Of a DNA stretch of 38,735 nt, positions 17,141 to 27,869 are shown piece by piece. Position 1 is the stretch's first letter; each line of letters starts with the position of its first letter. Position numbers and translations under genes: made by a program. The stretch covers positions 1 through 38,735 of the forward strand of contig JAIKZF010000076.1 of assembly GCA_024682455.1 (NCBI GenBank), written 5' to 3'. The stretch comes from Ruminiclostridium sp. GTDB lineage: Bacteria; Bacillota; Clostridia; Oscillospirales; Ruminococcaceae. The notes beneath the pieces are model-generated. The model did not search any database and was not told where the DNA came from. It worked only from the letters and a program-made list of their open reading frames with translations.

Positions 17141-17215
17141 GTAGTGAATAGTGAATAGTTATTGTGTCCGCTGCGCGGACGATTTGAATTTGCCCACTAC
17201 TATACAATATTGCTA
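17141..17215. repeat. Interspersed repeat D3
   Basis: AGTGAATAGTGAATAGTTATTGTG, in pieces, precedes the triloop hairpin GTCCGC-TGC-GCGGAC (17166-17180) and GATTTGAA. It matches D1 (2379-2417), with a T-A to C-G change on both sides of the stem, so the stem is kept. Confidence 0.55.
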
Positions 17216-17217
17216 CT

Positions 17218-17246
17218 ATTATACTACTTTTTTTCTCAAATTACAA
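17218..17246 (-). promoter_or_regulatory. Promoter upstream of tRNA-Arg
   Basis: On the minus strand TTGTAA (17246-17241) and a perfect TATAAT (17223-17218) are 17 bases apart. The start would be near 17211, leaving about 170 bases of leader, through D3 and the tRNA fragment, before the tRNA-Arg 5' end. It is divergent from the rimP promoter 75 bases away. Confidence 0.65.
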
Positions 17247-17319
17247 GAGCTAAATCAAACTTTTTTGAAAAAGACTGAATAAAATTAACGAAAAAAACAT
17301 AAAAATTTTTGTGAAAGTA

Positions 17320-17348
17320 TTGACATCACCGGAAAAAAGGTGTATAAT
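17320..17348 (+). promoter_or_regulatory. Consensus sigma-A promoter of the rimP-nusA-infB operon
   Basis: TTGACA (17320-17325) and TATAAT (17343-17348) are both perfect and 17 bases apart. Transcription should begin near 17355. The upstream A/T-rich tract (17255-17316) may act as an UP element. Confidence 0.92.
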
Positions 17349-17359
17349 GCGAATAGTGT

Positions 17360-17390
17360 AAGACCGGGTTGACAAACTCGGTCTTAATAT
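17360..17390 (+). promoter_or_regulatory. Leader hairpin before rimP
   Basis: AAGACCGGGTT (17360-17370) pairs with AACTCGGTCTT (17375-17385), one G-U pair, around GACA. AATATTTTG follows. The stem begins a few bases after the predicted transcript start, so it could be an attenuator or a 5' stabilising stem. Confidence 0.5.
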
Positions 17391-17391
17391 T

Positions 17392-17895
17392 TTGTGCGGC
17401 GTCACCGCAAAAAAGGAGGCGGCTTATACGGCAAAGAAGGATAACAGCGTCGAGGAACGCGCAAGAGCCGCTGTAATGCCCGTGATCGAGAAAAACGGGC
17501 TCTCGCTGTGGGATGTGTGCTTCGAGAAAGAGGGCGCAATGTGGTACCTGCGGGTGCTGGTCGATAAGGAAGGCGGGCTCGACAGCGATGAGTGCGAGCT
17601 CATATCAAAGCCCATAAACGAAATACTCGATAAGCAGGAGCTCATCAAAAGCGTCGATATACTGGAGGTCGGGTCGCCCGGACTGACAAAAAAACTGCGC
17701 AGACCGGAGCATTTCAGAGCGTGCATCGGTGAGCCGGTGCGCGTCACAAGACGCGGCGACAAGGGAAAGGAATACAGCGTTTACGGCATTCTCGCGGCTT
17801 ACGATGAGGAACGCGGAACAATAACGCTTGAAGACAAAAACGAAAAAACAGAGCTCGTGATCTCCGAGTGTGTCAAGATAAACTCGGATCTGTGA
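17392..17895 (+). CDS. rimP: Ribosome maturation factor RimP (start codon uncertain)
   Basis: RimP is needed for 30S subunit maturation. The body matches the family: VEERARAAVMPVIEKNGLSLWDV, then VLVDKEGGLDSDECELISKPI, DILEVGSPGLTKKLRRPEHF, and the C-terminal SH3-like part TITLEDKNEKTELVI. The usual protein would begin just after AGGAGG (17414-17419), but eight bases on the in-frame codons read TAT ACG GCA, with no ATG, GTG or TTG. The only standard start upstream is TTG at 17392, which has no ribosome binding site and would place AGGAGG inside the gene. Either ACG at 17428 starts the protein, or one G has been lost from an original ATG. nusA follows after 23 bases. Confidence 0.85.
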   Translation: MCGVTAKKEAAYTAKKDNSVEERARAAVMPVIEKNGLSLWDVCFEKEGAMWYLRVLVDKEGGLDSDECELISKPINEILDKQELIKSVDILEVGSPGLTKKLRRPEHFRACIGEPVRVTRRGDKGKEYSVYGILAAYDEERGTITLEDKNEKTELVISECVKINSDL

Positions 17896-17918
17896 GCCGA
17901 CAGGAGGAATACGGAAAA

Positions 17919-19007
17919 ATGACCAAGGGAAATAAGCCGTCAACAGAGAAAATAATGGAGGTCCTTCCTCTTCTCGCCAAGGAAAAGGGAATAAGCGAAG
18001 AGGTGCTGATAGAAAAGATCGAGACCGCGCTTAAGGCGGCTCTCAAAAAGGACTACCCGAACAGCGAGAATATCACGTTCGACGTGGATATGGCAAAGGG
18101 AAGGTTCGAGGTAGTGCTGTATAAGCAGATAGTTGAGGAGGTCGCAGACCCCGCGAATGAGATAACTCTTGAGGAAGCGAAAAAGATAAGCTCAAGACTC
18201 AGGCTCGGGGATATGTGCCCGATAAAGATAGATACAAAGGCTTTCGGAAGAATAGCCGCCCAGACCGCAAAGCAGGTCATAAAGCAGGGTATCAAGGAGG
18301 TAGAGAGAGAGCAGCTCGTCGAGCGCTTCGGAAGCCTCCAGAACTCGGCGATATCGGCCGAGGTGAAAAAGGTCGAGACCGATTCCCTCAACGCGATAGT
18401 CAGCGTGAACGGCACCGAGGTTATGCTGTTCAGGGGCGACCAGATACCGGGCGAGACGCTCCATGAGGGCGATATCGTGAAGGTGTTCGTGTCGGGCGTG
18501 TCCTCGGCGGACAAAAGACCGACCCTGCGCGTGTCGAGAACACACCGCGAGCTGATAAGAAAGCTCTTCGAGCTTGAAGTCCCGGAGATAGAGGACGGCA
18601 CCGTCGAGATAAAGGCGATAAGCCGCGAGGCGGGTTCAAGAAGCAAGATAGCGGTAATAAGCAACGACGAGAACGTTGACGCGCTGGGCGCGTGCATAGG
18701 ACCGCAGAGATCCCGCATAACAAAGATATGCGAGGAGCTGCGCGGCGAGAAAATAGACGTAGTGAAGTACAGCGACGACCCGAAGGAGTTCATCACCCAG
18801 GCTCTTAAGCCCGCCACGGTGCTCAGCGTCGATATCCCCGACGAGGAGATAAAGGCGTGCGAGGTGGTCGTTCCCGATAACCAGCTCTCGCTGGCGATAG
18901 GCAATAAGGGTCAGAACGCGAAGCTCGCGGCAAGGCTGACTAACTTCAAGATAGATATAAAGCCCGAGAGCGGATTCTTTGAGGGCAAGAGCGAAACGGA
19001 GCAGTAA
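17919..19007 (+). CDS. nusA: Transcription termination/antitermination factor NusA
   Basis: The 362-residue NusA binds RNA polymerase and RNA and modulates pausing and termination. It has the N-terminal polymerase-binding domain (about 1-125, IETALKAALKKDYPN and RLRLGDMCPIKIDTKAFGRI), the S1 domain (about 135-200, NAIVSVNGTEVMLFRGDQIP) and two KH domains (VSRTHRELIRKLFELEVPEI, ACIGPQRSRITKICEELRG, LAIGNKGQNAKLAARLT). It lacks the acidic C-terminal repeats of proteobacterial NusA, as usual in Firmicutes. The start at 17919 has AGGAGG at 17902-17907. Its stop codon shares a base with the ylxR start. Confidence 0.96.
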   Translation: MTKGNKPSTEKIMEVLPLLAKEKGISEEVLIEKIETALKAALKKDYPNSENITFDVDMAKGRFEVVLYKQIVEEVADPANEITLEEAKKISSRLRLGDMCPIKIDTKAFGRIAAQTAKQVIKQGIKEVEREQLVERFGSLQNSAISAEVKKVETDSLNAIVSVNGTEVMLFRGDQIPGETLHEGDIVKVFVSGVSSADKRPTLRVSRTHRELIRKLFELEVPEIEDGTVEIKAISREAGSRSKIAVISNDENVDALGACIGPQRSRITKICEELRGEKIDVVKYSDDPKEFITQALKPATVLSVDIPDEEIKACEVVVPDNQLSLAIGNKGQNAKLAARLTNFKIDIKPESGFFEGKSETEQ

Positions 19008-19270
19008 TGGGACAGAACATACCGCTGAGAAAGTGCCTCGGGTGCGGAGAAATGCTCGGGAAAAAGGGGCTGCTGCGCATAGTGAGGTCAAAGGAAGGCG
19101 AGATATCTCTCGACCCGACGGGCAAGAAGTCGGGCAGGGGCGCATATATCTGTAACAGCAGAGAATGCTTCGGGCAGGCGGTAAAGAAGCGAAGCCTCGA
19201 AAGGGCGCTGAAATGCCGGATACCCGATGAGATATATGAGGGATTGAAGGAGCGGATAGAAAATGAATAA
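19007..19270 (+). CDS. ylxR: YlxR/DUF448 family RNA-associated protein (RnpM)
   Basis: This 87-residue protein has RKCLGCGEMLGKKGLLRIVR near the start and KSGRGAYICNSRECFGQA, both hallmarks of the YlxR (DUF448) fold. Family members bind nucleic acid, and a Firmicutes homolog is reported to bind RNase P RNA. It overlaps nusA by one base and the next gene by eight bases, so it is tightly coupled in the operon. Length and sequence are typical. Confidence 0.92.
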   Translation: MGQNIPLRKCLGCGEMLGKKGLLRIVRSKEGEISLDPTGKKSGRGAYICNSRECFGQAVKKRSLERALKCRIPDEIYEGLKERIENE

Positions 19271-19568
19271 GGCTCTTTCGACCATAGGGCTGTGCAGACG
19301 CGCGGGGAAGCTGATATACGGCTTCGACGCTGTGGACGCGGAACTGAAAAAGCCGGAAACGGCGGTGTGCGGAGTCCTGCTGGCGGCGGATCTTTCGGAG
19401 AAGTCCAAGAAGGAAGCGCGGTTCATCTGCGCGAAGAAGGATATCCCGGTCACAGAGCTGGACGCGGCGCTTGACGACATAAAAGACGTGATAGGGAAGA
19501 GGACCGGCATACTCGCCGTTCTCGACCGCGGACTATACAATTCGATAATCAACAATAATCGTGCATAA
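19263..19568 (+). CDS. ylxQ: L7Ae-family RNA-binding protein (YlxQ)
   Basis: The 101-residue protein has the L7Ae/L30e fold pattern: [20 protein letters not shown], then [20 protein letters not shown] and the C-terminal [19 protein letters not shown]. Related proteins bind kink-turn RNA. It begins inside the end of ylxR and is followed by infB after 11 bases, the classic nusA-ylxR-ylxQ-infB order. The exact RNA partner is unknown. Confidence 0.9.
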   Translation: MNKALSTIGLCRRAGKLIYGFDAVDAELKKPETAVCGVLLAADLSEKSKKEARFICAKKDIPVTELDAALDDIKDVIGKRTGILAVLDRGLYNSIINNNRA

Positions 19569-19579
19569 GGGGAAAGCGA

Positions 19580-22222
<2,643 letters not shown>

Positions 22223-22225
22223 GCC

Positions 22226-22383
22226 CTGGGGCTCTGCCCCCGACCCCGGCGGGGGACAGGGAGAGGAAGGAAGCCCCTTTCCGCGAGGAAAGGCGCTCTC
22301 TCCCTCTCCCTCCCCCTGCACCCCCGACCCTCTCCCTCCCGCGGGAAAGGCGAATGCCTTCGGCGTTCACCTCGCCGGTATAT
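22226..22383. repeat. GC-rich interspersed repeat family C, copy C1
   Basis: GCCCTGGGGCTCTGCCCCCG is followed by GAGGAAGGAAGCCCCT, GAGGAAAGGCGCTC, runs of CTCCCTC, and CCCGCGGGAAAGGCGAAT with CTTCG. The order is shared with 27605-27840. It lies between infB and rbfA inside the operon and has no coding potential. Confidence 0.6.
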
Positions 22384-22445
22384 GCTCCTTTTGTAAGCAA
22401 TGATACCGGGTAAAAGCAAACGACCTCTAAAAAAAGGAGGCACAG

Positions 22446-22826
22446 ATGGCAAATCACAATTTAGGCAGGCTGACAGAGGACGTGAAGCGCGAGCTTTCGG
22501 CGGCTCTGCCGGAGATAAAGGACAGGCACGTGAGCGGGGAGATCGTTTCGATCTCGCGCGTTGAGATAACGAGCGACCTGTCGTACTGCAAGATATATGT
22601 ATCGGTGCTCGGGGACGAGCACAAGACTGCCGAGGCGGTAAAGGCGCTTGAAAAGGCGGCGGGCTTCCTCGTGCGAAAGATAAACGCGCGGATAAGGATG
22701 CGCAAGATGCCGCGGCTTATCTTCCTGCCGGACAACTCGCAGGAATATTACGAAAAGATCAGCAGGATACTCGACTCGCTGCCGACCGCGGCCGATGAGA
22801 ATGACGAGGAACAGAAAGGCGAATGA
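22446..22826 (+). CDS. rbfA: 30S ribosome-binding factor RbfA
   Basis: The 126-residue KH-like protein helps mature the 5' end of 16S rRNA in the 30S subunit. It opens with RLTEDVKRELSAALPEIKD, continues VSISRVEITSDLSYCKIYVSVLGD, and ends MPRLIFLPDNSQEYYEKIS, all typical. The start has AAAAAGGAGG eight bases upstream. Its stop overlaps the next gene. The C-terminal tail is acidic (ADENDEEQKGE). Confidence 0.94.
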   Translation: MANHNLGRLTEDVKRELSAALPEIKDRHVSGEIVSISRVEITSDLSYCKIYVSVLGDEHKTAEAVKALEKAAGFLVRKINARIRMRKMPRLIFLPDNSQEYYEKISRILDSLPTAADENDEEQKGE

Positions 22827-22828
22827 CT

Positions 22829-23785
22829 ATGTCTGAAAAGATCGGAATGAGCGAGGCCGCTGCGTTCATAAAAGAACATGACGGTTTTCTGATATTATCC
22901 CACGCGAACCCCGACGGAGATACCCTCGGGTGTGCTTTCGCGCTGTGCAGGGCTTTGCAGAAGCTCGGCAAAAAGGCGAAAAACATCTGCGCGGATGAGC
23001 TTTCGCACCGCTACGACTTTATGAAGCGCGCGGTGGAGAAGCAGGAGTTCGAGCCGCAGACCTATATCACCGTCGATGTTGCCGACACCAGGCTGCTCGG
23101 AGACCTTGAAAAGCAGTACGGCGACAGGATCGACCTCGCGATAGATCACCACATATCCCACGCCGAATTCGCGAAGCTGCTGCTGATAGAGCCCCACGCG
23201 GCTGCCGCGGCGCAGACCGTGTACAAGCTGATAATGGAGCTCGGGGGGGCGGAGCTGCTCGACGAGAAGATAGCCGCCTGCCTGTATACGGGCATATCCA
23301 CGGACTCGGGCTGCTTCAAGTACTCGTGCGCGACGGCGGAGACTCACCGCATCGCGGCGGAGCTGCTGGAATACGATTTTGACCACTCGGCGCTGGATTT
23401 CGTGTTCTTTGACCTGAAAACAAAGGCACGCATAGCGCTGGAGGAAAAGATATACCACGATATGGAGTTTTACTGCGGAGGCAAATGCGCGCTGGTGACG
23501 CTTTCAAAGGAGCAGCTCGCGTCGGTGGACAGCGAGGACAGCAACGGTCTTTCGGCGATACCGCGCATGATCGAGGGCGTAGAGGTCGGCGTAGTGATAA
23601 AGCAGCGCGGCAACGGGAGCTGGAAGGCTTCGCTGCGCTCGAACTCGTCCGTTGACGTACAGAAGATATGCTCGGTGTTCGGAGGCGGCGGTCACGAGAA
23701 GGCCGCGGGCTGCTCCTTCGGCAGCATGGACATCGAGGAGATCAAGAGGGTGCTCACGGCTGAGATCGGAAAGGTGTTTGAATGA
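22829..23785 (+). CDS. nrnA: DHH-family nanoRNase / pAp phosphatase (NrnA-like)
   Basis: A 318-residue phosphoesterase that degrades short RNA oligomers and may remove phosphate from pAp. The N-terminal DHH domain holds SHANPDGDTLG, DVADTRLLGD and DLAIDHHISHAEF, which bind Mn2+. The C-terminal DHHA1 domain ends in GGGGHEKAAGCSF. The ATG at 22829 is nine bases after AGAAAGG, while the one at 22823 is only three bases after it and overlaps the rbfA stop; either is possible. It overlaps truB by four bases. The position between rbfA and truB is common in Firmicutes. Confidence 0.93.
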   Translation: MSEKIGMSEAAAFIKEHDGFLILSHANPDGDTLGCAFALCRALQKLGKKAKNICADELSHRYDFMKRAVEKQEFEPQTYITVDVADTRLLGDLEKQYGDRIDLAIDHHISHAEFAKLLLIEPHAAAAAQTVYKLIMELGGAELLDEKIAACLYTGISTDSGCFKYSCATAETHRIAAELLEYDFDHSALDFVFFDLKTKARIALEEKIYHDMEFYCGGKCALVTLSKEQLASVDSEDSNGLSAIPRMIEGVEVGVVIKQRGNGSWKASLRSNSSVDVQKICSVFGGGGHEKAAGCSFGSMDIEEIKRVLTAEIGKVFE

Positions 23786-24777
23786 ACGGCATCATCTGCA
23801 TTTATAAAGAAAAGGGATATACCTCATTCGACATAGTGGCGATAATGAGGAGATTCTGCGGAACAAAGAAAATAGGTCACGGCGGGACTCTCGATCCTAT
23901 GGCGGAGGGGGTCCTTCCGATTTTTGTGGGGACGGCGACAAAGGCCGTGGACTACTGCCCGGACAACACCAAGGAGTACCGCGCCGAGATACGCTTCGGA
24001 GTGACCACGGACACACAGGACTTCACGGGTAAGGTGCTTTCGACCAACGATACGCCCGTATCGGCGAATATGCAGTATCTGCTGAAGAAGAAGTTCACCG
24101 GCGACCTCATGCAGACCCCGCCGATGTACAGCGCCGTGCAGGTGGACGGTCAGAGGCTCTACGAGCTCGCCCGCAAGGGTATAGAGATCGACCGCGAGCC
24201 GCGCGCCATAAAGATATACAGCCTCGAATTCGAGAAATTCGGGGACAATACCGCGACAATGCTTGTCTCCTGCTCAAAGGGGACTTATATAAGAACGCTC
24301 ATACACGACATGGGAGCCGAGGTCGGCACGGGAGCCATTATGACCGGGCTCACGCGCACGCGCTCGGGGAATTTCACCCTGCGCGACTGCTACCGCATCT
24401 CCGAGGTGCGCGAGGCTGCCGAGGCGGGAGGCCCCGACGCCGTCGAGAAGCTCCTTATGCCGCTGGATATCGTATTCAACGCCCTGCCGGCGGCAAGGCT
24501 CAACGAGAAGCAGACAAGTATGCTGAAAAACGGCGTGGTCCTCGATATCACCCGCATAGACCTCGACCGCGACGAGGGACCCTTCCGCATACTCGGCTCC
24601 GACGGCAGTGTCATAGCTATCGGCGACCGCGGCAGTGAGGACGATCTCGCCGTAATACAGCGCTTTTACGGCGCCCCGCCCAAAAAAGAGGAGAGCGGCG
24701 AGCCGGAGGAACGCGCTCCCGACACTCCCGAGAGCCGCCTTAAAAGCGTCGACGAGCTGAAAGGCGTGATGCTGTGA
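23782..24777 (+). CDS. truB: tRNA pseudouridine-55 synthase
   Basis: The 331-residue enzyme makes pseudouridine 55 in the T loop of tRNAs. The catalytic aspartate is Asp38 in GHGGTLDPMAEGVLP; the N-terminal ICIYKEKGYTSFDIV and the SAVQVDGQRLYELARKG and GTYIRTLIHDMG motifs are family hallmarks. The C-terminal part after about 245 includes a PUA-like end and an acidic, Pro-rich tail (KKEESGEPEERAPDTPESR) longer than in many homologs. It starts on the nrnA stop codon (ATGA). ribF follows with overlapping codons (TGATG). Confidence 0.95.
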   Translation: MNGIICIYKEKGYTSFDIVAIMRRFCGTKKIGHGGTLDPMAEGVLPIFVGTATKAVDYCPDNTKEYRAEIRFGVTTDTQDFTGKVLSTNDTPVSANMQYLLKKKFTGDLMQTPPMYSAVQVDGQRLYELARKGIEIDREPRAIKIYSLEFEKFGDNTATMLVSCSKGTYIRTLIHDMGAEVGTGAIMTGLTRTRSGNFTLRDCYRISEVREAAEAGGPDAVEKLLMPLDIVFNALPAARLNEKQTSMLKNGVVLDITRIDLDRDEGPFRILGSDGSVIAIGDRGSEDDLAVIQRFYGAPPKKEESGEPEERAPDTPESRLKSVDELKGVML

Positions 24778-25691
24778 TGAAAACAAGCTATAAGACAGCC
24801 GCGGCTCTGGGCTTTTTCGACGGTATGCACATAGGCCATGCCGCAGTCATCTCGGCGGCGTGCCGCGCGGCGGAGAGCCGCGGCTTCACGCCGGCGGCGT
24901 TCATGATACGCGAGGCAGCTCTGCCGAAGTTCGGCGGGCGCACCGACGTATACCTGACCACCTACGAGGACAAGGTCACGCTGCTGGAAAGGCACTTCGG
25001 CATAAGAAGCATTTTCGCGCCGTATTTCAAGGACATACGCGGGCTTTCGCCGGAGGAGTTCTTCGAGCGCTACCTGAAAGAAATAATGAACATCGGCTAT
25101 GTATGCTGCGGCGAGGATTTCCGCTTCGGCAAGGACGGAGCCGGGGACGCCGGACTGCTCCGCGCGATGTGCGAGGAGAGCGGCATAGCTTTCGAGGTGG
25201 TGCCTCCGGTGCGCATAAAGGGCGAGACGGTGAGCTCGACGATGATACGGGCTATGGTGCGCGAGGGCAGAGTGGCGGAGGCTGACAGTCTCATGCTTCG
25301 CCCGGTGTCGTATATTGCCGAGGTCACGGAGGGCAGGCGGCTCGGGAGGACAATAGGCTTCCCGACGATAAATCAGGTCATACCGGACAACGCTGTCCAC
25401 GCGAAGCGAGGAGTTTACGCGAGCCGGGTCATGCTTGACGGCGTAAAGCACCCCGCGATAACGAACATCGGGGTAAAGCCGACTGTGCAGTCCGACGGCT
25501 CGGAGAACATGGAGACGCACATCATCGGGTTTGACGGCGATCTTTACGGGCGTGACATCAGGGTCTGTCTGCTCGGCTATATCCGTGACGAGCGTAAATT
25601 CGGCGGTCTGGACGAGCTGAGGGATCAGCTTCTTTCCGACAAAAAGACTGCGGTATCGGTATTTAACGAGCGTTTAAAGGCACTTTCATAA
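24777..25691 (+). CDS. ribF: Bifunctional riboflavin kinase / FAD synthetase
   Basis: A 304-residue enzyme that phosphorylates riboflavin to FMN and adenylates FMN to FAD. The N-terminal adenylyltransferase has the HxGH-type motif GFFDGMHIGHAAV, VCCGEDFRFGKDG and VSSTMIRAMV. The C-terminal kinase domain has GRRLGRTIGFPTIN and KRGVYASRV. The protein starts close to the first motif, with a slightly short N-terminus. The ATG at 24777 shares a base with the truB stop; a GTG at 24774 in the same frame would add one residue. It is the last gene of the rimP operon. Confidence 0.95.
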   Translation: MKTSYKTAAALGFFDGMHIGHAAVISAACRAAESRGFTPAAFMIREAALPKFGGRTDVYLTTYEDKVTLLERHFGIRSIFAPYFKDIRGLSPEEFFERYLKEIMNIGYVCCGEDFRFGKDGAGDAGLLRAMCEESGIAFEVVPPVRIKGETVSSTMIRAMVREGRVAEADSLMLRPVSYIAEVTEGRRLGRTIGFPTINQVIPDNAVHAKRGVYASRVMLDGVKHPAITNIGVKPTVQSDGSENMETHIIGFDGDLYGRDIRVCLLGYIRDERKFGGLDELRDQLLSDKKTAVSVFNERLKALS

Positions 25692-25750
25692 TATTTTCAT
25701 ACAGTTTACACTTTTGCAATGTAACATAGACAGCAGAAACTCTGAGATAT

Positions 25751-25860
25751 AAAAGCGAAGCGGTTAAAGTTTTTTGAAAGGGGTTTGGGGAAAACTTTTT
25801 TTCAAAAAAGTTTTCCCTAAGACTCGAGCGCAAGCGGCCAGACTCGAGCGCAAGCGGCCA
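25751..25860. repeat. Interspersed repeat family B copy B2 with tandem 20-mers
   Basis: AAAAGCGAAGCGGTTAAAGT leads to a long stem GGGAAAACTTTTTT/AAAAAAGTTTTCCC (25788-25817), then two perfect tandem copies of GACTCGAGCGCAAGCGGCCA (25821-25840 and 25841-25860). It is the partner of 8809-8936. The stem may help end the ribF transcript, but there is no T-run. Confidence 0.7.
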
Positions 25861-25904
25861 AAAACTCAATCGCAGGCTGCAAAAGCAAGGAGGGTACCGG
25901 CAAG

Positions 25905-26903
25905 ATGATCGAGGTCAGGAATCTGACGAAGAGCTACGGCGGCAAGAAAGCCGTGAACAACATATCCTTTACTGCCGAAGAGGGGCAGGTACTGGGATTT
26001 CTGGGGCCTAACGGCGCCGGGAAATCGACGACGATGAACATACTGACGGGCTACATCTCGTCGAACGAGGGTCAGGCGTTCATCAACGGGGTAGACATAC
26101 TTGAAGACCCGATAAAGGCGAAGAGCTTCATAGGCTATCTGCCGGAGCAGCCTCCGCTGTACTTTGACATGACGGTGGACGAATATCTGAGCTTTGTATA
26201 CGGGCTGAAAAAATGCAGGCTCCCGAAAAAATCTCACCTGAACGAGATATGCGAGATAGTGAAGCTTACGGACGTGCGCAAGCGTCTGATAAAGAACCTG
26301 TCCAAGGGCTATAAGCAGCGCGTGGGATTTGCGCAGGCTCTGGTCGGCAACCCGAAGGTGCTTATCCTCGACGAGCCGACGGTCGGACTCGACCCGAAGC
26401 AGATAATCGAGATACGCACGCTTATAAAGCGCCTCGGGAAGAACCACACGGTGATACTTTCGTCCCACATACTGCCCGAGGTGCAGGCTGTCTGCGACAA
26501 GATAGTAGTCATCAACAAGGGCTGCATAGTTGCCAACGGCAACGCCGACACACTTGCGCGCAGTCTTTCCGCCGATCACAAGCTGGTAATGCAGATCGAG
26601 GGCGGCAGCGACGAGATAAAGAAGCTCCTTATGTCCGTAAGCGACATCGAGCGCGTATTCGTCGGCAGACAGGTGGACGAGCGCGTCTGGGAGTACCACA
26701 TCGAGGCGAAGGAGAACGCCGACGTCCGCCGCGATATCTTCAGGAAGCTCGCGGCACGCGGCTATCCCATTCTTATGATGAAGTCCAACGAGCTTTCGCT
26801 GGAGGAGGTATTCTTAAAGCTCACGACGGGCGACGAATACGGAGGCGCGGAGAAGATCGAGGACAAGCTCGACGCGCTTGGAAAGGCAGGTGAGGACAAG
26901 TGA
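25905..26903 (+). CDS. ABC transporter ATP-binding protein, GldA-like
   Basis: The 332-residue ATPase has Walker A GPNGAGKST (34-42), Q-loop LPEQPP (79-84), signature LSKGYKQ (132-138), Walker B VLILDEPT (152-159) and the switch His in ILSSHILPE. After about residue 215 a C-terminal domain of about 115 residues follows, typical of GldA/CcmA-type ATPases that work with ABC-2 permeases. The start has GGAGGGTACCGGCAAG upstream. It overlaps the permease gene by four bases. With the next three genes it forms a Gld-like module; the substrate is unknown. Confidence 0.9.
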   Translation: MIEVRNLTKSYGGKKAVNNISFTAEEGQVLGFLGPNGAGKSTTMNILTGYISSNEGQAFINGVDILEDPIKAKSFIGYLPEQPPLYFDMTVDEYLSFVYGLKKCRLPKKSHLNEICEIVKLTDVRKRLIKNLSKGYKQRVGFAQALVGNPKVLILDEPTVGLDPKQIIEIRTLIKRLGKNHTVILSSHILPEVQAVCDKIVVINKGCIVANGNADTLARSLSADHKLVMQIEGGSDEIKKLLMSVSDIERVFVGRQVDERVWEYHIEAKENADVRRDIFRKLAARGYPILMMKSNELSLEEVFLKLTTGDEYGGAEKIEDKLDALGKAGEDK

Positions 26904-27604
26904 CGGCAATTCTGAAACGCGAGCTTTCCGCGTATTTCAAATCACCTATCGGCTACGTTTTCATAGCCGTGTCGTTCCTGTTCTCCGGGGCGTTTTTCTG
27001 GCTGTTTACGCTGAGCGTCGGGAGCACCGATATCTCTTATGTGTTCCTCGGGATGTTCTATGTATATATGATATTTGTTCCCGTGCTTACGATGCGTCTT
27101 ATGGCGGACGAGAACAAGCTCAGGACGGATCAGCTCCTGCTGACGGCTCCGCTGGGGCTCATGAGGCTCGTTATGGGCAAGTTCCTCTCGGCGTACATCG
27201 TGTTCCTTATCGGGGATCTTGTTATGCTGCTCTACGGCGTGGTGCTGAGCTTTGTGGCGACTGTCAACTGGATACTGATACTCGGCAACTTCGTTGCGCT
27301 CGCGCTTATCGGAGCTGTGTTCGTTTCCGCGGGACTGTTCGTTTCCAGCCTCACCGAGAGCCAGATGGTCGCGGCGATAGGCTCGATAGCCGTCAATGTC
27401 GCACTTGCGCTTATAAACATAATTGCGTCGGTTATTCCGGTAAAGCTTATTTCCGATATTTTAAAGACGCTTTCCGTCTTTGACAGATACAACGAGTTCA
27501 CCACCGGCATTTTCAGCCTCAACGGCGTCATCTTCTTCCTCAGCATGGCATTCATCTTCTTATTCCTTACCGTCCGTGTCCTGGAACGCCGCCGCTGGGC
27601 TTGA
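26900..27604 (+). CDS. ABC-2 type permease, GldF-like
   Basis: A 234-residue membrane protein with six predicted helices, opening LKRELSAYFKSPIGYVF, the usual start of GldF/ABC-2 permeases. It begins with GTG overlapping the ATPase stop (GTGA). The first extracytoplasmic loop is short. It should dimerise as the membrane channel for the upstream ATPase. The substrate is unknown. Confidence 0.88.
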   Translation: MTAILKRELSAYFKSPIGYVFIAVSFLFSGAFFWLFTLSVGSTDISYVFLGMFYVYMIFVPVLTMRLMADENKLRTDQLLLTAPLGLMRLVMGKFLSAYIVFLIGDLVMLLYGVVLSFVATVNWILILGNFVALALIGAVFVSAGLFVSSLTESQMVAAIGSIAVNVALALINIIASVIPVKLISDILKTLSVFDRYNEFTTGIFSLNGVIFFLSMAFIFLFLTVRVLERRRWA

Positions 27605-27840
27605 GAGCCCGGGGGGAAGAAGGGAGCGTGGAGGAAGGAAGCCCCTGTTCCAATCCAGTTGCCTTTGATCGCCGCGTCCTTGCGGCGTTTTGGGCAACTG
27701 ATTACGGCATCCTGCCGTAGGAAAGGCGCTCCCTCCCTCCCCTCTCCCTTCCTCCCCCGGCCCCCCTCTATCCCTCTCCCCACCCTCCCGCGGGAAAGGC
27801 GAATAGCTTCGCGCTAAGTAACTGCCTTTCTGCCCCGCCA
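27605..27840. repeat. GC-rich repeat family C, copy C2, with internal insert
   Basis: The order matches 22226-22383 (GAGGAAGGAAGCCCCT, AGGAAAGGCGCTCC, CTCCCTC runs, CCCGCGGGAAAGGCGAAT). An extra block at about 27647-27720 contains three inverted repeats: CAGTTGCC/GGGCAACTG, GCCGC/GCGGC and TACGGCA/TGCCGTA. It separates the ABC permease and GldG-like genes and has no coding potential. Confidence 0.6.
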
Positions 27841-27869
27841 CGAAATATTCTCAGCAGGAGTATAGATAT

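Noticed and set aside
16740-17391. T-box riboswitch for pheST
   Set aside because: No T-box consensus is present on either strand. The GC-rich conserved-looking part is the tRNA-Arg gene.
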